64,000 nt of DNA from Apodemus sylvaticus (GCF_947179515.1 NC_067476.1:58741300-58805299), one strand, 5' to 3'; shown: positions 33,299 through 45,839, counted from the stretch's first letter. The notes: generated by a model from the sequence alone, not told the origin. Program-made: numbers and translations.

Positions 33299-35111
33299 TC
33301 AGTATTTCAAATGTGTTACATAAAATCCAAATTAAATAGTACTAATTTATAATAAGGATGTCTCATGAGTAGAAAGTTCAATTCTCTGTGATTTTAGGGT
33401 ATGTGAGTGAATGATCTTTATTTGCAGTGAGGTGTCCATCTGATTAATTCTAGCCACTACATTTTGAATACAAATGAAATGTATAATTTCCAAAAGAGAA
33501 AACTGAGAACAGTCATAGATAATGTATACTTTCCAAATGATTGAGAGATCCAGCATACAGCCAAATAGTTGGGAGAGAGTAGGGGTGGGCAAAGGAGAAA
33601 CTGATGGGACAGAAATGAAAGACAGGTGAGATGGAGGAGTGTCTTGTGCATTTCTGGAAGCAGGGGTATGTTCTGTGTGTGGATGTATTTTAGGGGTGCA
33701 TTGGTATATAAACTTGTCTATAAGCTATATCTTTAGGCTCATCTCTTTCAGAGTATCTAAATTATATGTTAATATAAATGCAACCTTAGAGTTTTCTAGC
33801 AACATTGAATCTCTAAATAGCTATTATTTTCTATCTTATCTTGCACCCTGTATTTTATACCTGTATCTTACATCCTGCATTGTCAAAGGGAGGTGACTGA
33901 AATGACACTAGTATTATACAATGCTACTGCATGCAGGTTCAGGTTTACAATTTAAAATAAAGTATAATTATTTATCTTCAGGCATCTCTATGAATCTAGA
34001 TTCTAGAACATTCCACAACAAATATAAACTGAGAAAATTCAAAAAGGTATTTTGAATACCTTTGCTAAACATGATTAAGTTAAATCCAGGTTAGAATACA
34101 TTACAGAAGACAGTTAACATTTTCAGCACAGCTAATATTTACAGAAACTGAGCAGTGATGTTATGCAACCTTCTTATTTGAAGTAATAATCACAAAACCT
34201 TGTTTTATTTATTGATGGATATTTTTCTAGAAATACAACTCATTATATCGTATGAATTTATTACCATGTATCAAAGGTAATATACTCTTGTAAATCTCTA
34301 GGTACTATAAAAGTTTGTTTGATACAGTCTTAATAATTAGGCAAAACCCAAGCCATTTACAAATAATCTTGGGAAGCTTTACTAAAACAGTACAAAATGG
34401 AAATGATATTGTAGAATATTTCTTTATTCAGACATGTAAAGAAAATCAGCAGAGAAGCTTATGTTAAAAATAAATCTATTTTCTGAAAGAACAAATTGTA
34501 TTTTTCCCATTTTTTCACAAAGGAAATTAATACTCAGCCTTTAATCAATTATTTCCCCAAACTATGGTGTAACAAAATATCTGTTGCTTCTAAGCACTTG
34601 CAGCTGCATCAGCATACTTCCTTGCTGAAGAGTGACAGGGAGAGGGCCACTTGAAGAACAGAAACGGTGTGACTGGTCCAGCCCCTCTCTGCTTACTAAG
34701 ATTTAGAGAATGTAGTAAGTTGTTCACCTCCAGTCATTGACCTTTAAAATGATGCTCAGCCATCTATGAAATGGCCTTACCTCATCAAGAAACCCCATAA
34801 TGCCAAAATTGCCTATTAAGTATCACATCATCCCCTTTGTCATGTATGGATATGATCACCAGTCATGATGCAGTTTTGGTCCATCCTCAGGATCGTTGCT
34901 TATTCAGTGAAATCATCCTTGGACAGATTTATGAAATCACATAGCAATTTCCCCAGTTTTGAACTGGAGGAATCATCATTTTCAAGACTTGGAAAAAAAA
35001 ACATTTATTGGCTATCTAGCAGTTTGGATTTGAGGTTTTAAAAACAAGCTATTGGGTTGACACCAGAATTGTTTGTTATTATATACTTCATAAAATACAA
35101 CTTTTGGTATT
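33299..35111. other. Unique AT-rich interval
   Basis: 1.8 kb with no recognised repeat and no credible coding frame. Confidence 0.5.
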
Positions 35112-35476
35112 TGACTAGGGCTTCCATTGCTGTGAAAAGACCCCCATGACAAAGGCAACTTTTATAAAGGATAACTTTTAATTGGGGCTGGCGTACAGGT
35201 TCAGAGGTTTGGTCCATTATCATCGTGGAGGGAAGCAAGGCAGCATCGAGGCTGGAATGGCAGTGCCCAGGCAGGTATGGCCCTGGAGGACATGACAGTT
35301 CTACATATTGTTCTAAAGGCAAATAGAAGGCTGACTTCCAGGCTGCTAGGAGGATAGTCTTTAAGTCTACCCTCACAGTGATACACTTCCTCCAACAAGG
35401 TCACATCTTCTCCAACAAGGCCATATCTCCTAATAGTGCCGCTCCCTGGGCCAAACATATTCAAACTACCACAGTA
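35112..35476 (+). mobile_element. URR1-like non-autonomous DNA transposon copy
   Basis: Second copy of the 235-557 repeat, more complete. It shares 'ttggggctggcgtacaggtt', 'ccattatcatcgtgg', 'aggctgacttccagg' and 'ctcctaatagtgccgctccc'. The two minus-strand frames here are repeat sequence. Confidence 0.65.
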
Positions 35477-35700
35477 TTGTAAATTAACACTGAAATTATA
35501 TTTTAATTTGACAAATTTTTAAGAATTATGTTTTGAACATCAAAAGCAAGCTTAGGAAATTTAACATGGTAGATTAATTAATTAATTATTATTATTATCA
35601 CTACTGTAAGTTCTATAAATTTAATTGATACCAGCAGTTGTCATCCATACTGACTTTCAGTAGTCTTCTTAATTCTTTTATCATATTAGTGGTATTTTTC
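35477..35700. other. AT-rich unique interval
   Basis: No gene seen. A short TTAA/ATT run lies near 35575-35600. Confidence 0.5.
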
Positions 35701-36055
35701 TTTATGAATAATAGTTTTAAAATTAAAATATAATCATGTAATTTTCCCTTTCCTTTTCTAATACTTCTTGTGTATCACCCTCCCTTGCTTCCTTTCCAAA
35801 TTGTTGTTTCTTTTTCATTAACTGTTATGGTTTTAGACACACACACACACACACATACCACACAGGAGCATGGACACAAACATGTACAAGCATCTAAATG
35901 TGGAAATACAACCTGCTTAGTCCACTAAGTGCTACTTCTATGTGTATGACGTCAGGGCTGACCACTTAGTATTGTATTTGCTCTTTTACTTCAATGTGTA
36001 TAGTAGACTGGATGACTATGGGCATTCCCATTTTTCTTTTCTTGGTGGTTAACCA
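35700..36055 (-). mobile_element. Old L1 3'-UTR fragment
   Basis: It begins 'aattaaaatataatcatgta'. It then has pyrimidine-rich DNA, a short (AC)n (35837-35854), and 'tgacgtcagggctgaccact' followed by 'ttagtattgtatt'. The same block is found at 51325-51545, so this is a dispersed L1-type 3' end in reverse orientation. Confidence 0.5.
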
Positions 36056-36114
36056 AGGAGAGGAGTTAAAGACTCAAACCGTCCCTGATTCTGTTCTCTC
36101 TCTCTCTCCTCTGC

Positions 36115-36660
36115 TTGGCTAGCCCTTCTCTCACCTTGACCATTGAATCCTCAATTAAATACCTCCAGAATGGTCTCCAGTATGTGCTTCCTGATGTTTC
36201 ATATCCCCAGGTAGCACACAAAAAGTGGTTACCCCCTCCCCCACTGATTGGGCCTGCTGCTGGCTTCTCCTACCTCGGGGGCACAAACATATGGGGGTTT
36301 CTTGCAGGTCACGCCTCAACTTTGGGTGTCCATATCCTAAACCCCACCCTCCAAGGCCACTTCTGGGACACAGTTTAGATTAAGTCCCTGGTCCCCCAAA
36401 TTCAGGTAAATCCCTCTCTGTGTCTCTAGGGTGGGGATATCCTAGGAGTCAAGGCTCCCTGGCTAACTTACAGAGATCAAAGAAAAGGTCCAGTCACTAG
36501 GTATAAGATGTTCCTTTATAGGGGACCAAGCTACATCCCCAGTGGCTGAGAGTACTTGCCAAGTCACTTTGGTAGGTTTATGAGGGTACTGAGGCTAAGC
36601 ACGGGAATGAAGATACACCATAGCCATCTAATAGTTTCTCTGGAGAAAACTGCTCCCATC
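36115..36660 (-). pseudogene. env surface-glycoprotein remnant
   Basis: Minus-strand reading shows a hydrophobic leader-like segment ('WLWCIFIPVLSLST', about 36595-36640). A frame change follows, then 'VTWQVLSATGD' (about 36535-36570). Further on is 'CATWGYETSGSTYWRP' (about 36180-36230), which resembles a conserved pattern in gammaretroviral surface proteins. Several stops and frame changes interrupt it. The transmembrane part is not seen. The family call rests on short motifs. Confidence 0.5.
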
Positions 36661-36676
36661 TGTAAATCAGGCAGTC

Positions 36677-36901
36677 TCAGCTATAGCCAGGGGTCAGTCG
36701 GAGAGGTCTTTCCTCTACCCATGCCTCTCCTTTTGGATCAGTTAGTTGTAGACCATCAGGCAGGAAGTGTATCTGGGTTCCCATCTTGGAGAGTAAGTTT
36801 TGCCCCAAAAGAGGGTAAGGACAGTCTGGAATGAGTATAAATGAATGGGATATCCATCCCATCCCTAGGTCCACTTTTCTTTGGGTACTCCATGAATGCA
36901 T
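36677..36901 (-). pseudogene. Retroviral protease C-terminal remnant
   Basis: A 75-codon open piece with 'DCPYPLLGQNLLSKM' and 'IHFLPDG', the conserved C-terminal flap-to-dimer region of gammaretroviral protease. It starts after the active-site triad, whose position lies in disrupted sequence just upstream. It is followed almost directly by env-like sequence. Confidence 0.7.
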
Positions 36902-36973
36902 TTTGGTGCCAGTAGCTCCTTGGACACAAGATTATTTTGCTGAGACTGGTCCATCAGCTCAGAGGACTGAGTG

Positions 36974-38620
36974 TTATACCCCAGTACCCCCCAAGAATTG
37001 GGTGGGTTCCCCCTCCACTTTCAAGGTTGCCCTGGGCTTGAGGAGGGGGTCCGAACCCCATCCTCCCTTGTTGCTGTCTTCTCCCAGGGCTAACACCTTT
37101 GCCATTTGGGAGCGCCTTTCCAAAGGCCTGGGATGTTCTGCGCCCAGCCTGTTTGTTGGGGCACTCTGGGGCCTAGTGGACTCGCTCCTTGCAATACGTG
37201 CACTGGTCCTTTTCAAGGGGTTTTCTGTCTCTCTTTGGTTGGAGTCTCTCTTCTCTGCTTTCCCTAACAACTGTAGCCAAGATTCTCTGTACATTCCTTT
37301 CCTGTTACTTCTCTTTTTCTTTTATCTCCCTTTCATGGTCTTACTTTCTCTTTCTCTGCTCCTTCTCCTCCTGTCTCCCTGTTATGGTAGACTTTCTCAG
37401 CAACCTGCATTAAATCCATCAATGACTTATTCTGTTGTCCCTCTAGCCTCTGAAGCTTTTTCCTGCTATCTCTACTAGCCTGGTCTATAACAGCCATAGT
37501 CACAGTAGTTTCGTGCTCCTTGCTGCTGGCGTCATAGGGTGTATATTGGTGGAATGCCTCCAAGAGCTGCTCTAGAAAGGCTTCAGATGACTCATCTGGT
37601 CACTGCTTAACCTCATGTACCTTGGTCAAATTTATGGGCTTTTGGGTGGCTGCCTTGAGACTTGCCAACAGAGCCTGGCCATAGACCTTAAGGTGCTCCT
37701 TACCTTTGACCAAATTAAAATCCGAATAAGGTTGGGTCAGGGGAAAACTGCTGTTGTCGACAGCCTGGTCATTCGATGGAGCCCCGGTGTCTAAGGGGAT
37801 ATTCTTTCTGGCTTCCAGAATTATCCTTTCTCACTCTTCAGTCATGAAGAGCACTCTCATGAGTTGTTGGATATCATTCCAGGTGGGCTGATGAATAAAT
37901 AAAACAGTCTCAAAGAGATTAATCAGCCCCTTGGGGTTAGCTGAAAATGGAGAAGGGTGTTGGACTGAAAAGAAGAGAAAATATTGCATAACCTGATTAT
38001 CTTATCACCTAGAGGTTCATATGCCTTAACTGCAGAGCAAATGTGGTTATCAGGAGAGGTGGGTTTCAGACTTCAGATGGTGAGACTGGGAAAGTGGGAG
38101 TCTCCTCTCACTCCTCCCTCTGGAAAAAGGGGTAAAACGGCCCTGTCCTGTATGGGGTAAGGATCCTGGGGCCAGTGCTGGTGCTGACTTGGCCATGGGG
38201 CAAGGGTAGGGGGATATGGAGGAGAAGAGTCTTGGAGTAACAGGTCTGATGTTGAAGGGTCTTGAGAGGACTTCTTCTCAGGTACGGATCCCTCCTCCTG
38301 TGTGTTTCCTTTTTCCTGATGGCCAGAACCTACAAGGTGGGTCTTGGGGAAAGAAAGGCTTTATCCATGAGGTGGGGATCCTCCACTAGATTCTTCCAAG
38401 CAACTATATAGGACACTTGGTCTGGATGCCCAAGGGATACTGGCCTAAAGCTCTTTCATCTACTGCTTTGATCACCTGCAAGTCAAAGGTCCCTACAGCC
38501 GGCTACCCTATTCCAAAGGCGGGCCATTCAGAGAGGCAGAGAGTAACTAACTTGCCCTTCTTTACTACTACTGACAAGTTTTCTCTAACTTCCCATCAGT
38601 CATTAACTAGGATGCTTTAA
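36974..38620 (-). pseudogene. gag remnant (matrix, p12-like, capsid, nucleocapsid)
   Basis: A decayed gag is visible in pieces. Matrix-like text lies at about 38340-38560. A proline- and charge-rich interval follows (about 38100-38340). The capsid C-terminal region includes a 77-codon open piece at 37333-37563 with 'YTPYDAS', 'KKLQRLEGQQ' and 'VAEKVYHNRET', followed by a charged stretch. A nucleocapsid-like zone (about 37000-37210) retains a Cys-x2-Cys knuckle start in one frame but is broken by frame changes. Intact gag would form the virion core; this copy cannot. Confidence 0.7.
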
Positions 38621-39004
38621 GGGGTAGATTCAGTCTGTCATATGTCTAAAAATAACGAAAATAACATCAGTCCAAGTCCAAGAACACAGAGAAAGACAGC
38701 ACACAGACAGTCGCCCCTGCCTCGTGCGCAGAAACCAGGTTATGGCAAGAACCAAGGTTATAGCATGGGTTGGGTCCCATGCTACTGTGTCTTTGCAAAA
38801 GGAGCAGAGTTGTCCTTACTCCCTTTGGGGCCTGAAGTGTCCTCCAGACTCCCCACATTCACAGCATTAACATACATCTGCCAGCTGCAATTGAAACTCA
38901 CCAGACCAGAGGCTTTCCACCCAAAAGTGAAAGCAAAAGATGGAGACAAACACAAACACTTGGAGCCTGTTTTGGAGCTTTCCCCCTCTGATCAGTCTAG
39001 TCAG

Positions 39005-39022
39005 TGGTCACTGAAGCCCCCA
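39005..39022 (-). other. Retroviral primer-binding site, tRNA-Pro-like
   Basis: On the minus strand the site begins TGGGGGCT, two bases after the LTR's terminal CA. This is the spacing and start of a tRNA-Pro primer site; the remaining bases are diverged. Confidence 0.55.
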
Positions 39023-39024
39023 AA

Positions 39025-39125
39025 TGTAAGACCCTGACCCTCTGTCAGTGGTACTTACCTCGAGGCGCCCCACAGTGAAACACCAAGATGCAGACTGAGG
39101 CAAAAGCAAGAGGTTTCCTTTCCAT
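39025..39125 (-). repeat. Partial 5' LTR (R-U5 end)
   Basis: Minus-strand sequence 'ggaaacctcttgcttttgcc' down to a terminal 'cttaca' looks like the R-U5 end of a class I LTR. The U3 part is not recognisable, and a B1 lies about 90 bp beyond. Confidence 0.5.
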
Positions 39126-39216
39126 CATGTTGGGGGTAACCCTTGATTAGTCCCTTGAAGCAAGTGAAAGCAAGTGAAAAAGGCAACGGCTTCCTATTTT
39201 TTCCTATCAACTGTGG

Positions 39217-39395
39217 GGTTTTTTGTTTTGTTCTTTGTTTTTTGTTTTGTTTTTCAAGACAGGGTTTCTCTGTGTAGCCCTGGCTGTCCTGGAACTCACT
39301 CTGTAGACCAGGCTGGCCTCGAACTCAGAAATCCACCTGCCTCTGCCTCCCAAGTGTTGGGATTTAAGGTGTCCACCACCACTGCCCGGCTGTTT
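39217..39395 (-). repeat. B1 SINE
   Basis: Reverse-orientation B1 with 'caagacagggtttctctgtg', 'gtcctggaactcactctgta' and 'ccaggctggcctcgaactca', preceded by a GTTT-rich tail. It is well conserved. The plus-strand 96-codon frame across it is a B1 artefact. Confidence 0.95.
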
Positions 39396-39591
39396 TGTTT
39401 TGTTTTGCTTTTTAATGGTAAATTCACCTTGTTTCTTTCATTTCCAAGTAATTATGGAGATTAACTCTTGTCACCATGGGTAGCTGTAGGTCTTGAAGGA
39501 CTCATGCCAAGAAAGTGGGGGCATACCAAAGCTTCCAATGAGAATTGCTTTTATTATTAAAAGAGTTTAAGATGTTAGACAGCTACATTTG

Positions 39592-39634
39592 GTTGTTTTG
39601 TTTGTTTGCTTGTTTGTTTGATTGATTGATTGAT
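39592..39634. repeat. (GTTT)n(GATT)n microsatellite
   Basis: Short tetranucleotide run just before the L1-D fragment. Confidence 0.85.
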
Positions 39635-39659
39635 ATTTGGATGAGTGAAAAACTAGATA

Positions 39660-40668
39660 CAACCCAAAAGATGCTGCACCATATGACAAGGACACTTGCT
39701 CAACTATGTTCATAGCAGTTTTATTCATAATACCAAGAAACTGGAAATAAGCTAGATATCCCTCAACCAAGGTCTTGATAAAGAAAATGTGTTACATCCC
39801 CACAATACAATATTACTTACCTATTAAAAACAATGACATCATGAAATTTGCAGACAAATGAATGGAACTAGAAAAGATCATCCTAAGTGATGTAATCCAG
39901 TTTCAGAAAGACAAATAAGTGTGCTCACTTATAAGTGGATATTAGCCACAAAGTACAGTATAACTATGCTATAGTCTGTGTACCAAAAGAAGCAAAGCAA
40001 CAAGGAGGGCCCAAGGAAGGATGCTCAAATCTCACTGAAAAGGAGATATAAAATAGAAACGAGGGGGGGTGAATGGAGAGAAGGAACTGGGTGGAACAAG
40101 GATTGGGGAGGGGAACAGGAGAAATCAAGAGTGATGACAGAGATAGAGTGATCTGGGAGAGAGAATTGGACTTAGTTCAGCAGGGGAGAGGCCGTGTGTC
40201 AGAGGGAGAGAGACCAGCGAAAACAGGAATTTGTGGGAGGGAGCACATCTCTGGGATATGCTAGAAACCTAGGACAACAGAAATTCCCAAAAATCTCTGA
40301 GGTAGCCCAGGCTAAGAATCCTAGCATTAGTGAATATGGAATCTGAAACAACCATAGGTGTGCAGCTCGGTCTTCACACAGGACCCTGACCAGCAGGAGC
40401 AGAGTTGTCTCTGACTCCATTGCCTACCTTTGGATCCCTTTGCTCTAATTGGGCTACCTTGTCTAGCCTCAGTAGAAGATGCACCTGGTCCTACTGCAAC
40501 TTGATATGGCAAGGTGGGTTGATATCCCTGGGAGGCCTCCGCTTCTCTGAGGAGAAGGGGAAGGGAGATGGGGATGAAGGGAGGGAAGAGGGAGAGAGTT
40601 GGTGGAGAGCAGGGATGGGAAGCTTTGATTGGGATGTGAAACAAATGAATTAATGAATGAAGAAAAAA
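39660..40668 (+). mobile_element. L1-D: old L1 3' end
   Basis: Plus-strand L1 fragment. The ORF2 C-terminal remnant (39660-39950) has 'ttcatagcagttttattcat' and 'aagtggatattagcc', also found in L1-C. It runs into an old, purine-rich 3' UTR and ends near 'aatgaatgaagaaaaaagag'. The 3' UTR differs from those of L1-A, B and C. Confidence 0.75.
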
Positions 40669-41233
40669 GAGAAAACCAAGAAATGTTCCCATAATTCAAC
40701 TTTGCTCCTGGATTTTTTTTTAACTTCAAAGATGTCATTTTTTTTCTTTTTTCCATAGTTGTATATTTTATAGCCATCCCTTTTACATCCTCTTAGAATG
40801 GTCACATTTCTAATGAAGTACTTTACTAATTTTTCCATACCAGCATTTTTGTTGGAAAGTAATTGATGGATGAGAATAATTTCTTCTTATGGTTGACATT
40901 CTTTGATATATTTTTAACTCTTTTAACAGTACAATCTTCCTATGTGAATGAGAATCTCTATTCTCTTGAAAGATACTCATAAAATATACTGGATTGAGTC
41001 TATGGATATAGAAAGTACTCAATATATTGAATTGAGTCTGTGGATATAGAAAGTACTGTTGGTCCCTGAATGCTTGGAGAGTTTTCCTTTTAGGTAGCTG
41101 TTTTCCCATTATGGGCATTGTTTGCTTTCTCATTAATTGTTATCATTTTGTTGCTATTCCTGTTAGTGCGGGGGTTTTGTGAACACTAGTCTGGCACTCA
41201 GGTGCTGAGACATAACCTCCATCTTTTGTCTCT
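40669..41233. other. Unique interval with a 38-bp tandem duplication
   Basis: Bases 40993-41019 and 41031-41057 are the same 27-base word with one difference, spaced 38 bases apart. No gene seen. Confidence 0.6.
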
Positions 41234-41345
41234 ATAGATGGTCTCTCAACAATTAGTACGAGCTAGGCAGCTTGCTGACTTTGAACTTGTGATCACTTTT
41301 GTTTCCTGAATGTTGTGGTTACAGGCATGAGTCACTGTGTTAATT
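41234..41345 (-). repeat. PB1/B1F-like SINE fragment
   Basis: 'tttgaacttgtgatcacttt' and 'gtggttacaggcatgagtca' resemble an old 7SL-derived monomer in reverse. Confidence 0.45.
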
Positions 41346-44300
41346 CTAAGAGCATCTTTCTACTGATCCAGTGGAATGATTTTCTCTTGGTGAGATTTTT
41401 GTAGCAAGAAACTAAAATTGAGAATAATAGGAAAATGTCCCTTGCTACTTAAGTAAAGTATCATAGTCAGTAGCTGCTAATAGAGGAAACACCAGTTGGC
41501 TGCACAACATCCACACTTCCTGATCATGGAGTTACTCCCCTTGTTATAATACAGTCTCTTTTAGTGATATTATTTCTTCCCTTAACATGACTTGATTTCA
41601 TAGCTAAGTGTCATCACTGTTTTGTAACTTTTGAAATTTTCTGTTAAACCTAAGACTATTGATAGCAGTATTTCTGTGATTCCATAGGTTTATTCTTATA
41701 TCCATATTTCCTCCATGTTGTGCTTTAGAGAATTAACATGAAAGCTGATACTTACTTGCTTTAGAATAGAAAACTATTCCTGATGGTCAATTAACTATTG
41801 TAAAAGATTATATTGTTTTATCACTTTCTATAGAAAAATGTAAGGTTAAATTCTATTGATTTATTTCATCTATGCATTAATTTTAGAAATAGAATTTTCC
41901 AGCTTCCCAGGGTTTGAATACTATGACTTAAAAGTAATGATTTAATACTCACGCAGGGCTGTTCCCAAGGGGTTGCTCTCAGGTCCACAGGGAAACTAGA
42001 TAGTCATTCCAGGTACGCATCTCCAGTCTTCTCTGCTGAGGATTTTCCAGAATTTCAAATTTTGCTCTAGGGAAAAATGTAATTAAATATGGGGTGGTCA
42101 GAGCCATATCCATGACCTCTTCAGATAGCAGTGACGTATGGTGGGAAGAATGGTCAGTCAGGGAGGTAATGAGATGTGAACCTTCATACTTTCCACTTCT
42201 CACTTGTGAGCTGTCCCCTATGTCATCTCTCCAGGCCTCCAGTAAAGGGTATAGCCACATCTTCTCATAAAATGATAGAACATTGCTATTCTGAGAAAGC
42301 AGAATGCAAAGTATTTTGTTAAAATGTGTCCGTCTCAAGACTTGTCAGTCTTAATTTCCTTCACCAATTATGCCTTCTATCTCTAAGGATAAAAAGAAAG
42401 TAAATATTGCCCTACTGAAACTGGAGCATGCTTCCATTTATAGTCAGATGATTAACTTCCCGCATGACTAATGACTGTAAAGTGGAAGACCTAATGCTGT
42501 TGGCTGTGTTACATTGCAGTTTATGAGGGGAGAGAAGCAGTGTTAACTGACATTATGTATCTACTGACTTCCAGGAATACCACTGCATAATAAAGACCAA
42601 AAGATAAATGAGAGCAATGTACAGCTATGCATTCAAAATTATTTTCTTCTTCCTAATGGGGACATTGTGTTATTGAGATAACCATTGTTTTAACAAGATT
42701 GTATGTCTAGGAATAGCATTCTGTCTAATTTGTGTTAATTTAGTCATTGAGGAGAAGGTTAATTGAAGGTAAAGTTGTAATTACATTATATCCCTGTGTG
42801 AGATTTATTTTACAAAAGTAACTATAGTATCATAATAAACTGGCCCCCATACAATGATATGGGTACTAGAGGGCTTAGTATAGTTAAGTAGAATGCAATT
42901 GAGATGATTTTTATATAATTAGAAAAAGTAATTTTCTAAATAAATTTTTATATAACAGAAACACATCTGAAAATATTTTAAAAGGAAAACATGTTGAAAT
43001 TCAGTTGCTGTAGTTGATAGTTTAATTTATATTGAATCAAAAAGATACAGTTAGACCTCCATGCAGACATCGTAGTTAATAGTGATTTGAGAAACACTGT
43101 CCTTGTGTTCCAAAGGAACATTCTTAGACACACCTGACCATAGTCACAAAGTGATAAATAATGTTTGATCTGAAGTCAAGTCATCTGTACAAATTAGTAA
43201 ATGTATGGGGGCTAAGAGTTTGGAAATACGTATGTACTGCTTTGTTTTCTATGAACCAGCGTTTTAGACTAAGTTTTCTGGGGAGAGTTTCCAGCATAAA
43301 CTACTATTCCCATAAAGGTGACTTTAGAGAAAAATGAACAAATATGTGTATTTTCAAAAAGTATTCCTCTGCATATTAGAGGAGGTGAGTGATTTTTGAG
43401 TCATTTGTGGTTTCGGTTTGCAGTGTTAAGTTATTCAACAGATGACCAGGTATCTAATAGCCTTGGTCTCTGGTTTATTAATTTTAGTTTTCTGGGAAAG
43501 ACTGCTGCAGATTAGTGAAAAAAATGCAGCAAGAGCAAAACATAAAGAAGAAAAAAATGATTCAGATTGATACCATGACAGCCATTGTTGTCTAGTAGGG
43601 ATTGTCAGATTTCTACTTTTCCACATTCTCCCTGAAGATGCTTCCAGGTCACATGGCAGTTTGCTTTAGATAGACAAATAGATAGATAGGTAAATTGGGA
43701 TTCGAGAAAAAACAAAAAATAAGATCCAAAGAAAAGGACTGTCACAGTCCTTATGACAGAAGACCCTGATCTGGGGAATGTAAAAAATCCACTTTGAAAG
43801 TACATGGAGACTCTAGCAATTGACAAAGCTGGGTATCCTCTGGTTGCTGATACACACACAAAAAAAATTCCAGTAGGATTGTCCCTCATTTTCAAAATTC
43901 AGAAGTACTTGTTTCAAATTAAATTACAATAAATTAAGTACCACAAGTTTAATCCCCTAAATTCATCTTCCTTCCAATTTTTATTCATATGTTTATGCTT
44001 TTTACTAATTTCAATCATCATTTCTATTCTTCTTTAGTTATGACTTCAAGGGATATTTTTTGTAGTATCTAAATCTTATGTATTTTAGAGTTATCCTTTT
44101 TCATGATTACATGAGAATTAGTGGGTGAAATTGAAGCTCTTTCTGCTCTTTTCCAGGTTCTCAGGTTATTCATTATCCAAGTGCTAGAGAAAGTGTATCA
44201 GTGTTGTTCTATTTTGTTTGAGTTGTTTTATGCCATATTTCTACAAGGAGGATAATGTATATGTTTGTGAAGAATCTTACTATACAATCTTGTGACAATA

Positions 44301-44501
44301 TTTCTATCCCATTTCTTGAACGTTCATACCTATTTATGTGCTATATTATGATAAATATAAAATTTAGTTCACTTTACAAAAAGCTTCTTCAGCTACCTGC
44401 ATTAAAAGTCACTTCATTCTGAGATCTTTGGTGGGATACAAATACTATTCCTATATAAATTATAGTTTTAGCAATCTTATCACTTAAAATGATAAAAAAA
44501 T
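41346..44501. other. 3.2 kb of unique AT-rich sequence
   Basis: No repeat, RNA gene or coding exon recognised. The minus-strand frame of 119 codons at 41979-42338 lacks recognisable motifs. Confidence 0.5.
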
Positions 44502-44700
44502 TAGGGCCGGGAGGATGACTCAGTGGTTAAAAGCAATTGTTCTTGCAGAATATTCAAGGTCAGTTCCTATCAACAAAATGCTAGCTCACTGTCATCTGTA
44601 ACTCCAGCTTTAGGGAACATAAGATGCCTTTTTTTCTGACCTTCATGGACACAGGTATATATGTACATATATGAAGGCAAATCACATAAGATCAAAAATA
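44502..44700 (+). repeat. B2/B3-type SINE
   Basis: 'gccgggaggatgactcagtg' and 'gttaaaagcaattgttcttg' form the tRNA-derived head, and 'catctgtaactccagcttta' the body. An A-rich tail follows. Confidence 0.7.
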
Positions 44701-45839
44701 CACATAAGATCAAAAAGTCTAAATTTTTTAAATATAAAATTTGTAAAGGCAGATAATGACATATAATAAAATATTTACTTTTATAAGGATAGTTTTATAA
44801 GTATTACCAAATATGAAAATATACAATGAATATATATCAAGCGTTATGAATTAAGGTATCATGGGAATTTAAATATGACATGTAACATTTATACTACAAG
44901 GAAATAGGTCATCATATTTCACCTTAGAATGGAATTTGAGAAGTGAATAGAATTTATCAACATCGCTAGGAAGTATCTAATTCATCAGGTTCTATTTATA
45001 TGTTATAACATATCCAGGAATCTTTTATTCTTACTTTTCTGGACTTGCAGGCAAGACCTCAGATCAAGTCTACCAAGCAGATACTAAGATGTTTCCTTAG
45101 AGGCTTTAAAGGCAGCTGCCTACCTCCCTACTACAGATCCTTTGTCTTTGAGGCCTCTTTCAAAGAAGGGACTGCAAGGAAAAATGTGTGTGTGTGTGTG
45201 CATGTGTGTGATGTCTGGGAGAAGGGAAGGAGGCAAAAATGTGATGCAAAAACTATGTGAATAGTGTCCAAGACAATCACAGTCTTAAGGGCATTTTTAA
45301 GAATACACAGCGTTTCATCTCACTGGTGACTCTCTATGTAGACTGACAATTTTAAGACATATTCATCCATCTGTAATCTTGATAAGAACTTGGAAGAGAG
45401 GGCAGAATTCAGAAATGAAGTGAGAAACAGCTGCTGTGGTACATGATTCTGGAGAGATGTGAACGAGCATTGCCTTCCCTCAGATAGGAAGTCAATGATA
45501 GAGCAAAGTAAGGGTAACACCGAGGTCCAACTTGGTGGACTAGTGAGATTTTATTAGGGCTACTAAAAGGAGTGTACAGGAGTGGTTGACTGCAGGAGCA
45601 GGGATGACTCAAACACAGCAACTGTTACCCTGAAAGGGCACTGTGCCATGGGTAATGACTCACAAACCCTAGAAACAGAATTCACTGCTTAACTTGAAGG
45701 CATGCCTGACAGCATATCTCCCATGTAGCTTGATCAGTTTGACTCTTTTGTGTGTCTGTGTGTGTATGCGTGTGTGTGTTAGTTCAGTTTTCCTCTGTCT
45801 CTTCAGCATTCTTTGCTGTATATATAATGTATATAATGT
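44701..45839. other. Unique AT-rich interval with two short (TG)n runs
   Basis: (TG)n at 45185-45210 and 45749-45780. No gene seen. Confidence 0.5.

Larger units (their letters stand above)
36060..39130 (-). mobile_element. Gammaretrovirus-like endogenous retrovirus remnant
   Basis: Minus-strand order from high to low coordinates: partial 5' LTR end (39025 to about 39125), a tRNA-Pro-like primer-binding site (39005-39022), leader, gag (about 38620 down to 37000), protease (36677-36901), then env-like sequence (about 36660-36115). Nearly all reverse transcriptase, RNase H and integrase sequence is missing, and no 3' LTR is visible. All frames carry stops and shifts, so it is an old defective copy of class I (ERV1). 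I cannot assign the subfamily by eye. Confidence 0.75.

Noticed and set aside
36831..37478. 215-codon plus-strand frame
   Set aside because: It lies antisense to retroviral gag/protease remnants whose family signals are on the minus strand.
39592..39634. CRISPR-like or minisatellite array
   Set aside because: Only tetranucleotide repeats without spacers. No CRISPR array is expected or seen in this mammalian window.
41979..42338. 119-codon minus-strand frame in unique DNA
   Set aside because: Same reasoning: no domain, biased composition or exon signals.
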